Shown here: positions 37,136 to 46,615 of the stretch, in pieces
Numbering within the stretch: the first letter of the stretch is position 1
Layout of the letters: each line of letters starts with the position of its first letter
Assembly (NCBI GenBank): GCA_937891905.1
Contig: CALATT010000051.1
Span: forward strand, 6,129 to 70,128
Length of the DNA stretch: 64,000 nt
Reading direction: 5' to 3'
From: an uncultured Bacteroidales bacterium
Lineage (GTDB): Bacteria > Bacteroidota > Bacteroidia > Bacteroidales > Paludibacteraceae
The notes under the pieces: generated by a model
What the model saw: only the letters and a program-made list of their open reading frames with translations
What the model was told of the DNA's origin: nothing
Databases searched by the model: none
Made by a program: the position numbers and the translations under genes

Positions 37136-38509
37136 ATGAGTTTAGTAAAGAGTATTTCAGGTATTCGCGGAACGATTGGCGGATATGTAGGGGAAGGACT
37201 CAACCCTGTAGATATAACGCGTTTCACCGCTGCTTATGCCACCCAGCGACCAGCGGCGATACCCAATAATAAGACAATTGTTGTGGGGCGTGACGCTCGA
37301 CTGAGTGGACCCATGGTAGAGCATATCGTATGCGGCACATTAATGGGAATGGGATATAATGTAGTCAATATAGGACTCGCCACCACTCCTACCACCGAGT
37401 TGGCTGTTATAGGCGAAAAAGCAGCTGGAGGAATTATCCTCACCGCCAGTCATAACCCAAAGCAATGGAATGCACTCAAGTTGCTCAACGAGAAGGGCGA
37501 GTTCCTCAACGACCAAGAAGGAAAAGAAGTGCTCGCTATCGCAGAGAATGAGTCTTTTGTCTTTGCCGAAGTGGACCAATTGGGACAGATGACACATAAG
37601 GATTATCTGCCTTACCATGTAAATGAAGTGCTCCAATTACCACTCGTGGATGTGGAAGCCATCAAAAAGCGCAATTTCATAGTGGCCATCGACTGCGTTA
37701 ATTCTGTGGGCGGACTTGCTATACCAGCGATGCTCAAAGCACTCGGTGTGACAAACATCATCGAACTCTATTGCGAACCCAATGGTCAGTTCCCACACAA
37801 CCCCGAACCACTGCCTCAACACCTCACCGAAATAAGCGAGTTGCTCAAGCAAGGCAAAGCGGATCTTGGTTTTGTAGTAGACCCTGATGTGGACCGACTC
37901 GCTATTATCTGCGAAGACGGATCGATGTTCGGCGAAGAATACACACTCGTCAGCATAGCGGACTACATCCTGGCCCACACACCTGGTAATACAGTGAGTA
38001 ACATGTCTTCATCGCGCGCACTGAGTGATATAACACGCAAGCATGGTGGTGAATACACGGCAAGCGCTGTGGGTGAAGTAAATGTAGTGGCTCAAATGAA
38101 GAAAGTGAATGCTATCATCGGCGGTGAAGGAAATGGCGGAGTAATCTATCCAGCTTGCCATAGCGGTCGCGACGCTCTCGTGGGAGTAGCACTCTTCCTT
38201 AGCCATATGGCAAAAATGGACATGACCGTGAGTGCATATAGACAAACACTGCCTGAGTATTACATTAGCAAGAACCGTATTGACCTCACACCCGACACAG
38301 ATATAGACGCTATTCTCGCGCGCGTAAAAGATATATATAAGGAGGAACGCGTCAATGACATCGATGGTGTAAAGATTGATTTTGCAGAAGGATGGGTACA
38401 TCTACGCAAGAGCAATACCGAACCTATCATTCGCGTCTATTCAGAGGCAGCTACGATGGACAAAGCTAATGCTTTGGCACAACAAGTGATGGCTATAATA
38501 AACGAATAA
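37136..38509 (+). CDS. glmM: Phosphoglucosamine mutase
   Basis: Interconverts glucosamine-6-phosphate and glucosamine-1-phosphate for UDP-GlcNAc synthesis. SGIRGTIGG is the N-terminal motif; ILTASHNPKQWNALK carries the phosphoserine; VDPDVDRLAI is the metal-binding loop; GGEGNGGVIYP binds sugar; RKSNTEPIIRVYSEA is the phosphate-binding C-terminal domain. 457 residues is normal. Bacteroidota enzymes of this type are sometimes labelled phosphomannomutase, but neighbours and motifs favour GlmM. Confidence 0.9.
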   Translation: MSLVKSISGIRGTIGGYVGEGLNPVDITRFTAAYATQRPAAIPNNKTIVVGRDARLSGPMVEHIVCGTLMGMGYNVVNIGLATTPTTELAVIGEKAAGGIILTASHNPKQWNALKLLNEKGEFLNDQEGKEVLAIAENESFVFAEVDQLGQMTHKDYLPYHVNEVLQLPLVDVEAIKKRNFIVAIDCVNSVGGLAIPAMLKALGVTNIIELYCEPNGQFPHNPEPLPQHLTEISELLKQGKADLGFVVDPDVDRLAIICEDGSMFGEEYTLVSIADYILAHTPGNTVSNMSSSRALSDITRKHGGEYTASAVGEVNVVAQMKKVNAIIGGEGNGGVIYPACHSGRDALVGVALFLSHMAKMDMTVSAYRQTLPEYYISKNRIDLTPDTDIDAILARVKDIYKEERVNDIDGVKIDFAEGWVHLRKSNTEPIIRVYSEAATMDKANALAQQVMAIINE

Positions 38510-38521
38510 TCTCATTAAGAT

Positions 38522-39265
38522 ATGAATATTGTAGTAGTAAATGATGATGGTTGGGGCGTAGCAGGTATACGCTTATTAGCCCGTGAGATGACTAAACTTG
38601 GGCATGTAACTGTCATTGCTCCCGATGGACCACGCAGCGGATTTGCTGCTAAGATATCCGTAGCAGATCCTATCTATGTGAAGCGTATAGAAGAGCACGA
38701 CTTGAACGGAGCAGAAGTATATACCACCAATGGAACACCCGCTGATTGTGTCAAAATAGCACGAGAAGTGATTATGCGTGATAAGAAGATTGATTTACTT
38801 GTATCAGGCATCAACCACGGTATTAATGCAAGTGTGAATGTCATCTATTCGGGTACGATGGGGGCATGTCTTGTGGCAGCGGAGAAAGGTATCCCTGCAA
38901 TTGGATGGTCGATTAATAGCCATAAATTGGATGTAGATTTGCATTGGTTGCAACCCATGATAGTGGAGGTGACCAAGCACCTCTTAGAAGAAGGATTTGC
39001 ACCACAGATGTGCTATAATGTGAATGCACCCGTGGGCGAGATAGAAGGCATTCGTTGGACACGACAATGCGCAGGGCATTGGCAAAATGAATTAGTACCT
39101 ATCGAGGGAGAACTGCCACAAGGAGTGGAGAGCGGATGGAAATTAGCGGGTGAGTTCATTAATGATGAACCCGATGAGCAAGATACAGATATATGGGCGG
39201 TGGAGCATCAACTGCTCGCCATTACTCCAACCATGATTGACTTAACGGAGTATGGAGCGCTTTGA
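38522..39265 (+). CDS. surE: 5'/3'-nucleotidase SurE
   Basis: Metal-dependent survival-protein nucleotidase acting on nucleoside monophosphates. VVNDDGWGVAGIRLLA at the N-terminus carries the metal-binding Asp-Asp pair, followed by APDGPRSGFAAKIS and LLVSGINHGINAS, all diagnostic. 247 residues is the family length. The next small gene begins 14 bp before its stop. Confidence 0.94.
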   Translation: MNIVVVNDDGWGVAGIRLLAREMTKLGHVTVIAPDGPRSGFAAKISVADPIYVKRIEEHDLNGAEVYTTNGTPADCVKIAREVIMRDKKIDLLVSGINHGINASVNVIYSGTMGACLVAAEKGIPAIGWSINSHKLDVDLHWLQPMIVEVTKHLLEEGFAPQMCYNVNAPVGEIEGIRWTRQCAGHWQNELVPIEGELPQGVESGWKLAGEFINDEPDEQDTDIWAVEHQLLAITPTMIDLTEYGAL

Positions 39266-39530
39266 CAAATATAGTATTGGAATACTGGTAGGACTACTGC
39301 TACCTGCTATCTTTGGGTTAACCTATATAGAAGTGATGAATCTATGGTACCCATTACAGACGCTGCAATTTCAGGCAGGCGGTGTATTAAGCAAACTGCT
39401 GCTTGTTTGCGTTTTTCCTGATTTAGCGCTTATTTTTGTATTTTACACCTTAGATACTTGGAGGTTGAGCAAAGGACTACTTATAGGTGCGTTACCCTAT
39501 GTAATCGCCTCTATTTATGTATCGATGTGA
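39252..39530 (+). CDS. Small conserved membrane protein downstream of surE
   Basis: 92 residues with three likely transmembrane helices (about 8-30, 45-65 and 74-90). Small membrane proteins of this kind lie between surE and lpxB in several Bacteroidota genomes as I recall them. Here it overlaps surE by 14 nt and its 3' end overlaps the convergent lpxB by 20 nt. Function unknown. Confidence 0.7.
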   Translation: MERFDKYSIGILVGLLLPAIFGLTYIEVMNLWYPLQTLQFQAGGVLSKLLLVCVFPDLALIFVFYTLDTWRLSKGLLIGALPYVIASIYVSM

Positions 39531-40626
39531 TGATACGCGCGGCGGTATCAGCTGCTGATTGCTCTCCTAATAAAGAATTAATATGCTCGTAGAACGCGAG
39601 CATATTCTTTTTATATGCCTCGTCCGTTAGAATGCGTTCTAATTCTCTTATTATCTTCTCTTCCTTAAAATCATTCGCTACCAATTCGCGAATAACCTCG
39701 GTCTGAGCGAGTATATTAACCAATGTGAAGTAAGGTATAGAAAAAACAAGCGGTTGTGCCCAGCGCAGTAATCCTATTAACGGAGCACATGCCAAATGAT
39801 AAACCGCCACTTGTGGGCATCCAAGCAAAGCTGTTTCTAAGGTAGCCGTACCTGAGTTTACTATCGCTGCTCGAGCATGGCGCACTGCATTGTATGTATC
39901 GCGTGTGAGCGTCTCTCTATCTGATAAATAAGGACTATAAAAATCATCGTCCAACCCAGGTGCTGCGCAGACTGTTATATGATAATCCGAGAACTTCCGC
40001 GCGGCGGATAGCATTGTAGGCAAACAATGATTCACCTCGCTTGCGCGCGAACCTGGCAGTATTGCTATCGTTGGTCGGGTGTCTCCGTCAGTTATCTCCG
40101 CATGTTGTGCTTTGTATGCGGCTATCTGTTCGGCTGTGGGATTACCCACATATGTACATGTATAGCCGTACTGCGCATAAAAAGAGGTCTCGAAGGGGAA
40201 GATACCTAATACCTCGTCGCATAAGCGCGCAATGCGATGGATACGGCGACGCTTCCACGCCCATACTTTGGGAGGAATATAATAGACGATTTTAGTGTTC
40301 GGCAAATGCTTGCGGCAGAAAGCTGCTATGCGAAGATTAAAGGATGGGTAATCCACCAAGATGAGCACATCTGGGCGCTCAGTTAGCAATGCTTGACGAG
40401 CTATTTGGAAATTACGGCGGACCTTGCCCATATTGCGCAAGACCGCCGCAAACCCCATAAAAGCCATTTGGCTATAGTCCTGATAGAGACGACATCCAGC
40501 CTTCTGCATTTTCTCGCCACCCAAGCCAGCAAACCGACTATCGCCGTCCAATCGCTGGAGGTGGGTAATCAGTTGTGCTGCATGAGTATCACCAGACGCT
40601 TCGCCTGCTATCAGAAAATAGTTCAT
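39511..40626 (-). CDS. lpxB: Lipid-A-disaccharide synthase
   Basis: GT19 enzyme that joins UDP-2,3-diacylglucosamine and lipid X to form the lipid A disaccharide at the inner membrane. FLIAGEASGDTHAAQLI at the N-terminus, GFAAVLRNMG, YYIPPKVWAWKRRR and LPGSRASEVNHCLP are LpxB hallmarks. The 371 residues are typical. It is the last gene of rsfS-ftsH-M16-lpxB and converges on surE's neighbour. Confidence 0.95.
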   Translation of the reverse strand: MNYFLIAGEASGDTHAAQLITHLQRLDGDSRFAGLGGEKMQKAGCRLYQDYSQMAFMGFAAVLRNMGKVRRNFQIARQALLTERPDVLILVDYPSFNLRIAAFCRKHLPNTKIVYYIPPKVWAWKRRRIHRIARLCDEVLGIFPFETSFYAQYGYTCTYVGNPTAEQIAAYKAQHAEITDGDTRPTIAILPGSRASEVNHCLPTMLSAARKFSDYHITVCAAPGLDDDFYSPYLSDRETLTRDTYNAVRHARAAIVNSGTATLETALLGCPQVAVYHLACAPLIGLLRWAQPLVFSIPYFTLVNILAQTEVIRELVANDFKEEKIIRELERILTDEAYKKNMLAFYEHINSLLGEQSAADTAARIITSIHK

Positions 40627-40634
40627 GTTGTTTA

Positions 40635-43439
40635 TTAGTTCTCTGGAAACATTACCACCTCGAACATATTATTAGCATCCACTAATTGCTTGAGTGTGCT
40701 TTGCACGCTTTGCGCTGTGATATTTTCCACAGCTGCTTTATAATCGCGGATATTATTTTGTCCGTATAGGTAGTACATGTATAATGCGGTACGCCAGTAG
40801 GAGTTTTTCTCGAGGTCCTCTTGGTAATCCTTGAGCATTGACTCTTTCTCCTTTTGCAAATCGCTTGACAATGGTCCATTCGCTATGATGGTCTGTACTT
40901 CTTCATGAATAATTTCCATGAGTCGTGCTTGTTTCTTTGGATCAGTGTCGAATTGCATGAGCAGTGTTGCTCTTGGTTTTGGCAGTATAGTCATTTGACC
41001 TGCCACACCTACGCCGTACGAACCGCCTTCGCGCTCGCGGATAGACTCCAAATAGCGTGTACTGAGTATACGACCTATCATCTCCATATTGAGGTCATTA
41101 GCGAGTGTGTATGGCATGTCGTAGGAGGTGTATTGGATACGATTAGAAGCGGTAGTAGTCTCCATCTCACGGCTAAAATAGTTCTTCTGTTGCCCCTCTA
41201 CACTGCGCATACCATGGTCTATCACTTCCTCGTGACAGTTCTTCTTCGTTTTCAATCCGCCCAACCATTGACAAATGAGCGCTTGCACTTGTGGGTCATT
41301 GGGATTGATATTTCCCACAAATGTGAATGTGAAGTCAGCAGGGTTTGCAAAGCGTGACTGATAAATGGCTAATGCTTTATCTAGATTTACTTGCTTCAGC
41401 GTCTCTGTATTGAAGATGATTGTACGCTCAGAATGGTTGGTATTCATCATCTGAATGGAGTCTGAGAAGATGTTTTTAGGATTCTTATCTCTATTGAGTA
41501 ATTGGTTTTGCAATAATCCCATGAGTGTCTCATATGCTTTCTCGTCACGGCGTGGTGCGGTGAAATAGAGGTAAGTGAGTTGGAGCATTGTTTCTAAATC
41601 TTTTACGCTAGACGAACCGCTCAAACTTTCTGTATTCGCGTTGATAGCAGGAGAGACAGAAACAGTCTTACCCGTAAGGGCTTTCTCTAATTGTGTCATA
41701 GAGAAATCTCCTAATCCAGAGAACTCAACGATGGCCGTTGCTAACTGTGCAGAAGGAAGGTCTGAAGTAGTTACTTGGGTCATTCCGCCTTTGGAGAAAG
41801 CTTGCATGAGTATCTCATCAGCCTTAAACTCTGTGGGGTGGAAGATAACCTTAATACCATTATTAAGCACCCACTCTGTGGTAGCAATCTCGTCATTGCG
41901 TGTTACTGTTTTGATTTTGCCTTTGCGTGGTGCTTTCTTCACCAATTGGCTATCGAATACTTCCTCTTTAGGTGCTTCGATAGTGAGTTGCGCTTGCGCG
42001 CTGAGCGCAGCGAGTATTTGTTGCTCAGAAGGCAGTTTAACACTCTCTTTCTCTGGTGCTGAGATAGCTACGGTAGGATTAGCATGGATCAGTTGTGCTG
42101 CCAACTGATTGATAGTCTCCACCTTGATGAGCGGCAAGGTAGCTTGCACAAACTCATACTCCCATTGTGCGCCCGGCATAGACTCGCCATTCTCGAAATG
42201 ACGGATACACTCTTGTGCCAAGCGTATATTCTTGCGTGTATTTCGCTCGTTAAAGTATTTCTCCATCGCATTGAGTTGCTCGCTCTTGACGCGCTCCAAC
42301 TCAGCATTGGTAAATCCATATTGGCGCATTTTCTCTACTTGATACACCAAGTCATTAAATGCATCAATCTCTTTACCTTCCTTAGGCAGATAAACGGCAT
42401 TGAAAGCATCCATCAGTTTAGCTGCTTCTCCGTAGTAACAACCTGCGTCAGTGAAGGACGCATTAGGGTCGAGCGCCAACTCGGTCATACGATTATTAAA
42501 CATATCGCATATGAGTTCGATAAGCAGGGACTGAGTGTAGGAGATGGCTGTATTCTGCATAGCGGCAGGTAGTTGGTCGTGCTTGTACTCGAGCGTGATA
42601 CGGCTACCTTGCGCTTCTTTGTCTGTCACAATAGCCACGAGAGGTGTTGTGTTATGATTAACAGTATAGAGAGGTCTCTCGCCGTAGTTAGCACGCTTAG
42701 GTACATTCGCCCACAGTGCTTTTATCTTCGCCTCAATAGCATCCACATCAATATCACCCACCACGATGATGGCTTGGTTGTCTGGACCATACCATTTGGT
42801 GTAGTAGTCGCGTAATGCTTGGTATTCAAAATTGAGAATGACAGCAGTATCACCTATCACATCGCGCTTGGCATACTGCGTACCTGGATACATCTTCGCA
42901 TTCAATTCGCGCCACATACGGCGTTGTGCCGTGCGACCCGTACGCCATTCCTCAAGGATGACACCACGCTCTGCGTCTATCTCGTCTTCCAAAAGGAGCA
43001 AACCACAACTCCAGTCATGCATCACGAGCAAAGCAGAGTCGATGATTCCCTCGCGATAGGTAGGCACATCCGAAAGACGATAGACTGTCTCGTCAATAGA
43101 TGTATAGGCATTGATATTTCCGCCGAAGTTAACGCCAATAGATTCGAAATAGTTGATGATACCTTTGCCTGGGAAATGCTCTGTACCATTGAAAGCCATG
43201 TGCTCGAGGAAGTGCGCCAAACCATTTTGGTTGTCCTCTTCAAGGATAGCTCCTACGGCTTGTGCAATATGAAACTCGCAACGCTGCTTAGGTTGCTCAT
43301 TATGACGGATATAATAGGTTAATCCGTTCTCTAACTTACCATAACGAACCTCTGGGTCGATAGGTAGTTTTTCCACTTCCTGTGCCACGACTAATCCTAC
43401 AGAAACAAGTAGTATTAGTGATAAAAAGAACTTTTTCAT
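40635..43439 (-). CDS. M16 family zinc metallopeptidase, two-domain, secreted
   Basis: 934 residues with a signal peptide (FFLSLILLVSVGLVVAQ). The N-terminal half has the inverted zinc motif HFLEH in GLAHFLEHMAFNGTEHFPG (about residues 74-92), and RGVILEEWR may supply the third ligand region. A second M16-like half (about 480-930) lacks the motif, as expected for a pitrilysin-type clam shell. It probably degrades peptides in the periplasm. It lies 20 bp after ftsH with a heptamer array between them, and 8 bp before lpxB. Confidence 0.9.
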   Translation of the reverse strand: MKKFFLSLILLVSVGLVVAQEVEKLPIDPEVRYGKLENGLTYYIRHNEQPKQRCEFHIAQAVGAILEEDNQNGLAHFLEHMAFNGTEHFPGKGIINYFESIGVNFGGNINAYTSIDETVYRLSDVPTYREGIIDSALLVMHDWSCGLLLLEDEIDAERGVILEEWRTGRTAQRRMWRELNAKMYPGTQYAKRDVIGDTAVILNFEYQALRDYYTKWYGPDNQAIIVVGDIDVDAIEAKIKALWANVPKRANYGERPLYTVNHNTTPLVAIVTDKEAQGSRITLEYKHDQLPAAMQNTAISYTQSLLIELICDMFNNRMTELALDPNASFTDAGCYYGEAAKLMDAFNAVYLPKEGKEIDAFNDLVYQVEKMRQYGFTNAELERVKSEQLNAMEKYFNERNTRKNIRLAQECIRHFENGESMPGAQWEYEFVQATLPLIKVETINQLAAQLIHANPTVAISAPEKESVKLPSEQQILAALSAQAQLTIEAPKEEVFDSQLVKKAPRKGKIKTVTRNDEIATTEWVLNNGIKVIFHPTEFKADEILMQAFSKGGMTQVTTSDLPSAQLATAIVEFSGLGDFSMTQLEKALTGKTVSVSPAINANTESLSGSSSVKDLETMLQLTYLYFTAPRRDEKAYETLMGLLQNQLLNRDKNPKNIFSDSIQMMNTNHSERTIIFNTETLKQVNLDKALAIYQSRFANPADFTFTFVGNINPNDPQVQALICQWLGGLKTKKNCHEEVIDHGMRSVEGQQKNYFSREMETTTASNRIQYTSYDMPYTLANDLNMEMIGRILSTRYLESIREREGGSYGVGVAGQMTILPKPRATLLMQFDTDPKKQARLMEIIHEEVQTIIANGPLSSDLQKEKESMLKDYQEDLEKNSYWRTALYMYYLYGQNNIRDYKAAVENITAQSVQSTLKQLVDANNMFEVVMFPEN

Positions 43440-43440
43440 A

Positions 43441-43461
43441 AGTATTGAGTATTGAGTATTT
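43441..43461. repeat. Heptamer tandem array at the ftsH stop codon
   Basis: AGTATTG, AGTATTG, AGTATTT on the plus strand, exactly 7 bp apart. It starts two bases upstream of the M16 gene's ATG and overlaps the ftsH stop codon (43460-43462). Confidence 0.8.
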
Positions 43462-45565
43462 AGATATCCACTTTCGGCTCTTGATTTTCCACTTCTTCTC
43501 GCCTGCGGAGGCTCTCCGCCTCTTGACTTTCCACTTCTTCTCGCCTGCGGAGGCTCTCCGCCTCTTTTTTTCTTGGTGCTCGTTTGCGTTTTGGTTTCTC
43601 CTCTTTCTTCTGCATTTCTGCATTCGCTTCGAGCAATTCATCTCCACGACTTTTCCATGGGCGTGGACCGAGGATGGCCTCTACATCTTCGCTGGTAATC
43701 ACTTCTTTTTCGATGAGTAGTTCAGCTATCTGATGATGTCCTTCCGCATAAGTAGTGAGTATATCCTTAGCGCGAACCATCTGTTCGGCGATAATACGCT
43801 TTGTCTCTTCATCGATCAGTTCGGCTGTGCTATCGGAATAAGGTTTGGTAAACCCATACTCATGCCGTCCTGTAGAGTCGTAATAACTAATATCCCTCAG
43901 TTTATCGCTCATACCGTAGTATGCCACCATTGCGTATGCCTGCTTAGTAGCGCGCTCAAGGTCGTTGAGCGCACCTGTAGAGGTCTGCTCTAAGAATAAC
44001 TGCTCTGCAGCGCGACCACCCAAGAGCGAACACAACTCGTCTAATATATGTGCCTCATTGGTCAATTGCCGCTCTTCTGGCAAGTACCATGCTGCTCCTA
44101 ATGCCATACCGCGTGGCACAATAGTCACTTTTACTAATGGATTAGCCCAGCGAAGCATCCAACTGATAGTGGCATGGCCTGCCTCGTGATACGCAATAGA
44201 GCGCTTCTCCTCATCGGTCATAATCTTATTCTTGCGCTCCAAACCACCTACTATACGGTCCACTGCATCCATAAAATCTTGCTTACCTACTTGCTTGCGT
44301 TCTCCGCGCGCTGCAATAAGCGCTGCCTCATTACATACATTAGCTATGTCGGCACCAGAAAAACCAGGAGTCTGCTTACTAAGGAAATCTACATCTACCG
44401 TCTCATCCAATTTGAGAGGACGAAGGTGAACTTGGAAGATCTCTTTTCGCTCTTGCAAATCAGGCAATTCCACATGTATCTGTCTATCGAAGCGCCCTGC
44501 GCGCAAAAGAGCAGAATCAAGCACATCGGCGCGGTTGGTAGCCGCAAGGATGATAACGCCCGAATTAGTACCGAATCCATCCATCTCGGTCAGTAACTGA
44601 TTGAGTGTTGACTCTCGCTCGTCATTACCATTGGTCATCATATTCTTACCTCTCGCACGACCTATAGCATCTATCTCATCAATGAAGATAATAGCTGGTG
44701 CTTTCTCTTTGGCTTGGCGGAAAAGGTCGCGCACGCGACTTGCACCAACACCCACGAACATCTCCACGAAGTCCGAACCAGACATTGAGAAGAATGGTAC
44801 GCCTGCTTCGCCTGCTACCGCCTTGGCAAGAAGGGTTTTACCTGTACCCGGAGGGCCTACCAACAAAGCGCCCTTGGGTATCTTAGCTCCTATCTCAGTA
44901 TATTTCTTGGGACTCTTAAGGAAGGCTACAATCTCCTCCACTTCTTGCTTCGCACCATATAGACCCGCCACATCTTGGAAGGTCACTTTGTCTTTCTTAT
45001 CTTTATCAAACAACTGCGCTTTGGCTTTGCCTACGCCGAAGATACCACCGGGTCCACCGCCTGCACCACTCATGCCGCGACTCATAAAAACAAAGAAAAG
45101 GATAAGCAATACGAAAGGAAGGAAATTCACAAGCACAAGATACCATGTGTCTTTACTTTGCTTATATGTTACATCAATTGCCGCTTGGTTCTTCGCCTTC
45201 CGTGCTTCGTTAACGCCGTCTATGTATTTAGAGAATTCGTCCATAGAAGGCACTTGACTATTAAGCATACCTTTGACGCGCTCGCCATCTCCTTGGCTAC
45301 CAAAAACAAGGGTATATTGCTGTGGTTGTACCTTAGCTTGAGCTTGTAAATCTCCAGAAACCTCTATTTTCTCTACCGCTCCCGCCTCAATATATGAGAC
45401 CAATTTGGTATAACTAATTCCCTTGGTAGGTGCTTGACCGAAGAAGAAATACGCCATAACAGCGAAGGCAATAGTATACAATATTATACTCAACCATCTC
45501 CGTGGTTTAGGTGGCTGTGGATTATTCGATTGCTGCTGATTATTCGTTTGTTTGTCTTTTTCCAT
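43460..45565 (-). CDS. ftsH: ATP-dependent zinc metalloprotease FtsH
   Basis: Membrane-bound AAA protease of 701 residues that removes damaged membrane proteins and short-lived regulators. Two transmembrane helices (about 24-44 and 147-166) flank the periplasmic part. The AAA domain has [13 protein letters not shown] (Walker A near 240), [12 protein letters not shown] (Walker B) and the second region of homology. The protease domain has HEAGH near 458. The C-terminal tail after about residue 655 is not conserved: it contains two copies of a 14-residue repeat ([14 protein letters not shown] type) encoded by a 42-bp DNA repeat. Confidence 0.96.
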   Translation of the reverse strand: MEKDKQTNNQQQSNNPQPPKPRRWLSIILYTIAFAVMAYFFFGQAPTKGISYTKLVSYIEAGAVEKIEVSGDLQAQAKVQPQQYTLVFGSQGDGERVKGMLNSQVPSMDEFSKYIDGVNEARKAKNQAAIDVTYKQSKDTWYLVLVNFLPFVLLILFFVFMSRGMSGAGGGPGGIFGVGKAKAQLFDKDKKDKVTFQDVAGLYGAKQEVEEIVAFLKSPKKYTEIGAKIPKGALLVGPPGTGKTLLAKAVAGEAGVPFFSMSGSDFVEMFVGVGASRVRDLFRQAKEKAPAIIFIDEIDAIGRARGKNMMTNGNDERESTLNQLLTEMDGFGTNSGVIILAATNRADVLDSALLRAGRFDRQIHVELPDLQERKEIFQVHLRPLKLDETVDVDFLSKQTPGFSGADIANVCNEAALIAARGERKQVGKQDFMDAVDRIVGGLERKNKIMTDEEKRSIAYHEAGHATISWMLRWANPLVKVTIVPRGMALGAAWYLPEERQLTNEAHILDELCSLLGGRAAEQLFLEQTSTGALNDLERATKQAYAMVAYYGMSDKLRDISYYDSTGRHEYGFTKPYSDSTAELIDEETKRIIAEQMVRAKDILTTYAEGHHQIAELLIEKEVITSEDVEAILGPRPWKSRGDELLEANAEMQKKEEKPKRKRAPRKKEAESLRRREEVESQEAESLRRREEVENQEPKVDI
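43478..43561. repeat. 42-bp direct repeat, two copies, with palindrome, inside ftsH
   Basis: Copies at 43478-43519 and 43520-43561 differ at only a few bases. Each contains the hairpin GCGGAGGCTCTCCGC (6-bp stem, 3-base loop) at 43504-43518 and 43546-43560. The unit is in frame (14 codons). Confidence 0.92.
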
Positions 45566-45587
45566 ATAGTAAAATCTGCGGTCTAAA

Positions 45588-45953
45588 TTATAAAATATCC
45601 TCGAGCTCTTTTATCTTGCCATCTGCCCATAAGTGCTCTATGTCATAAAAAGCGCGAGGTTCTCGTTGCATGATATGCACAAATATCGTGCCGTAATCCA
45701 TTGCCACCCATTCTGCATTCTCTTTTCCAGCCACAGATAATGGGTGCACATGTGTGCTCGTACGAACGAAGTCATCCACTTCGTCTGCAATAGCGGCCAC
45801 TTGCGTATTACTTTGTCCCTCGCAGATGATCATCATCTCCACAGGTGCTTCTTTGATTTTCTTTAGGTCGATAGTTACGATGCGTTGTCCTTTACGATTA
45901 CGGATACCTTCGATGATAGTATCCATTAGTTTTTTTGTACTTATTTCTTTCAT
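45588..45953 (-). CDS. rsfS: Ribosome silencing factor
   Basis: Binds ribosomal protein uL14 and blocks 30S-50S joining when nutrients are low. 121 residues from ATG 45953; an upstream TTG in frame would add three. Motifs IDLKKIKEAPVEMMIICEG and EWVAMDYGTIFVHIM are typical of the RsfS/Iojap family. First gene of the minus-strand run before ftsH (22-bp gap), with a clear promoter. Confidence 0.93.
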   Translation of the reverse strand: MKEISTKKLMDTIIEGIRNRKGQRIVTIDLKKIKEAPVEMMIICEGQSNTQVAAIADEVDDFVRTSTHVHPLSVAGKENAEWVAMDYGTIFVHIMQREPRAFYDIEHLWADGKIKELEDIL

Positions 45954-45988
45954 TTTAGTCAATATTTATGCTAATTTAATTTTGGGTG

Positions 45989-46020
45989 CAAATTTACAAC
46001 AAATCTTGCACATACGCAAG
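45989..46020 (-). promoter_or_regulatory. Promoter of rsfS-ftsH
   Basis: On the minus strand CTTG (46017-46020), 20 bases, TAAATTTG (45989-45996), followed by CACCC and the start codon 35 bp on. Confidence 0.72.
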
Positions 46021-46217
46021 TTTTTGGGTGTTTTTTTGCCAAATAGAATGCAATTCTATGTTTTGTGGACGGAGGTAGGCCGCGTATTATAAAGTAACTT
46101 GAGACATAAATTGGTATGGTTTTTGTGGTTAATATTTGTGAAAAATCTATCTTTTCAATAGTATAGAAATTCCTTTTCTCCTATATTATTTTCCTCTTTA
46201 TTTCGAGACTATAATTG

Positions 46218-46272
46218 GTGAATAACGCGGCTATATCCCGTGAATATCCCGTGAATCACCCGCGACGATAGA
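46218..46272. repeat. 11-bp tandem array in the rsfS-metK intergenic region
   Basis: Units of 11 bp: GTGAATAACGC, GGCTATATCCC, GTGAATATCCC, GTGAATCACCC, then a degenerate fifth. The rest of 46021-46462 is AT-rich and shows no convincing gene; a 74-codon minus-strand ORF at 46359-46583 overlaps the riboswitch and is not real. Confidence 0.75.
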
Positions 46273-46462
46273 ATAAACAATTGCAAAGATGGTACAAATA
46301 TTGCAGATATATAAATTATAGTCCACGATTTTTATGTTTGCATGCTAATTGATCTATTCTACACTACATTTTTTTGCACTTCCATCTTGAACTTAGGATG
46401 TACATTGTAAAACAGTCTAAAATGACCTATAAACCTTAAATTTACATTTTTTATTACTTTTT

Positions 46463-46494
46463 CTTGCATATTTGCAATATTTGTAGTAATTTTG
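46463..46494 (+). promoter_or_regulatory. Promoter of the metK leader
   Basis: CTTG (46463-46466), 20 bases, TAATTTTG (46487-46494). Transcription would begin just before the riboswitch. Confidence 0.68.
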
Positions 46495-46510
46495 CAGCCG
46501 ATTTTGTATT

Positions 46511-46560
46511 CGAGGATGGATTTGACTGCTTGCAACCTCGTTAAAAGAATGCTAAAACTT
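46511..46560 (+). promoter_or_regulatory. SAM-II type riboswitch upstream of metK
   Basis: The order of elements matches the SAM-II (SAM-alpha) aptamer: P1 strand CGAGG (46511-46515), loop with GGATTTGA, then CTGCTTGCAA, P1 partner CCTCG (46536-46540), the A-rich TTAAAAGAA, and GCTAAAA (46551-46557) that forms the pseudoknot. It binds S-adenosylmethionine in known members. An intrinsic terminator follows directly, so it probably attenuates transcription of metK, the gene for SAM synthesis. A short hairpin CTTG-TGCCG-CAAG (46558-46570) would compete with the terminator stem and could act as anti-terminator. Confidence 0.85.
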
Positions 46561-46562
46561 GT

Positions 46563-46601
46563 GCCGCAAGAACAAACAGTCACTTGTGGCTATTTTTTTT
46601 T
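46563..46601 (+). terminator. Riboswitch-associated terminator before metK
   Basis: GCCGCAAG (46563-46570) pairs with CTTGTGGC (46583-46590, one G-U) and is followed by TATTTTTTTT. It ends 15 bp before the metK start. Confidence 0.88.
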
Positions 46602-46615
46602 AACACTATTTTATT

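Noticed and set aside
46359..46583. Minus-strand ORF of 74 codons before metK
   Set aside because: It overlaps the promoter, riboswitch and terminator, has no recognisable domain and uses runs of AT-rich codons; the RNA structure explains the region.
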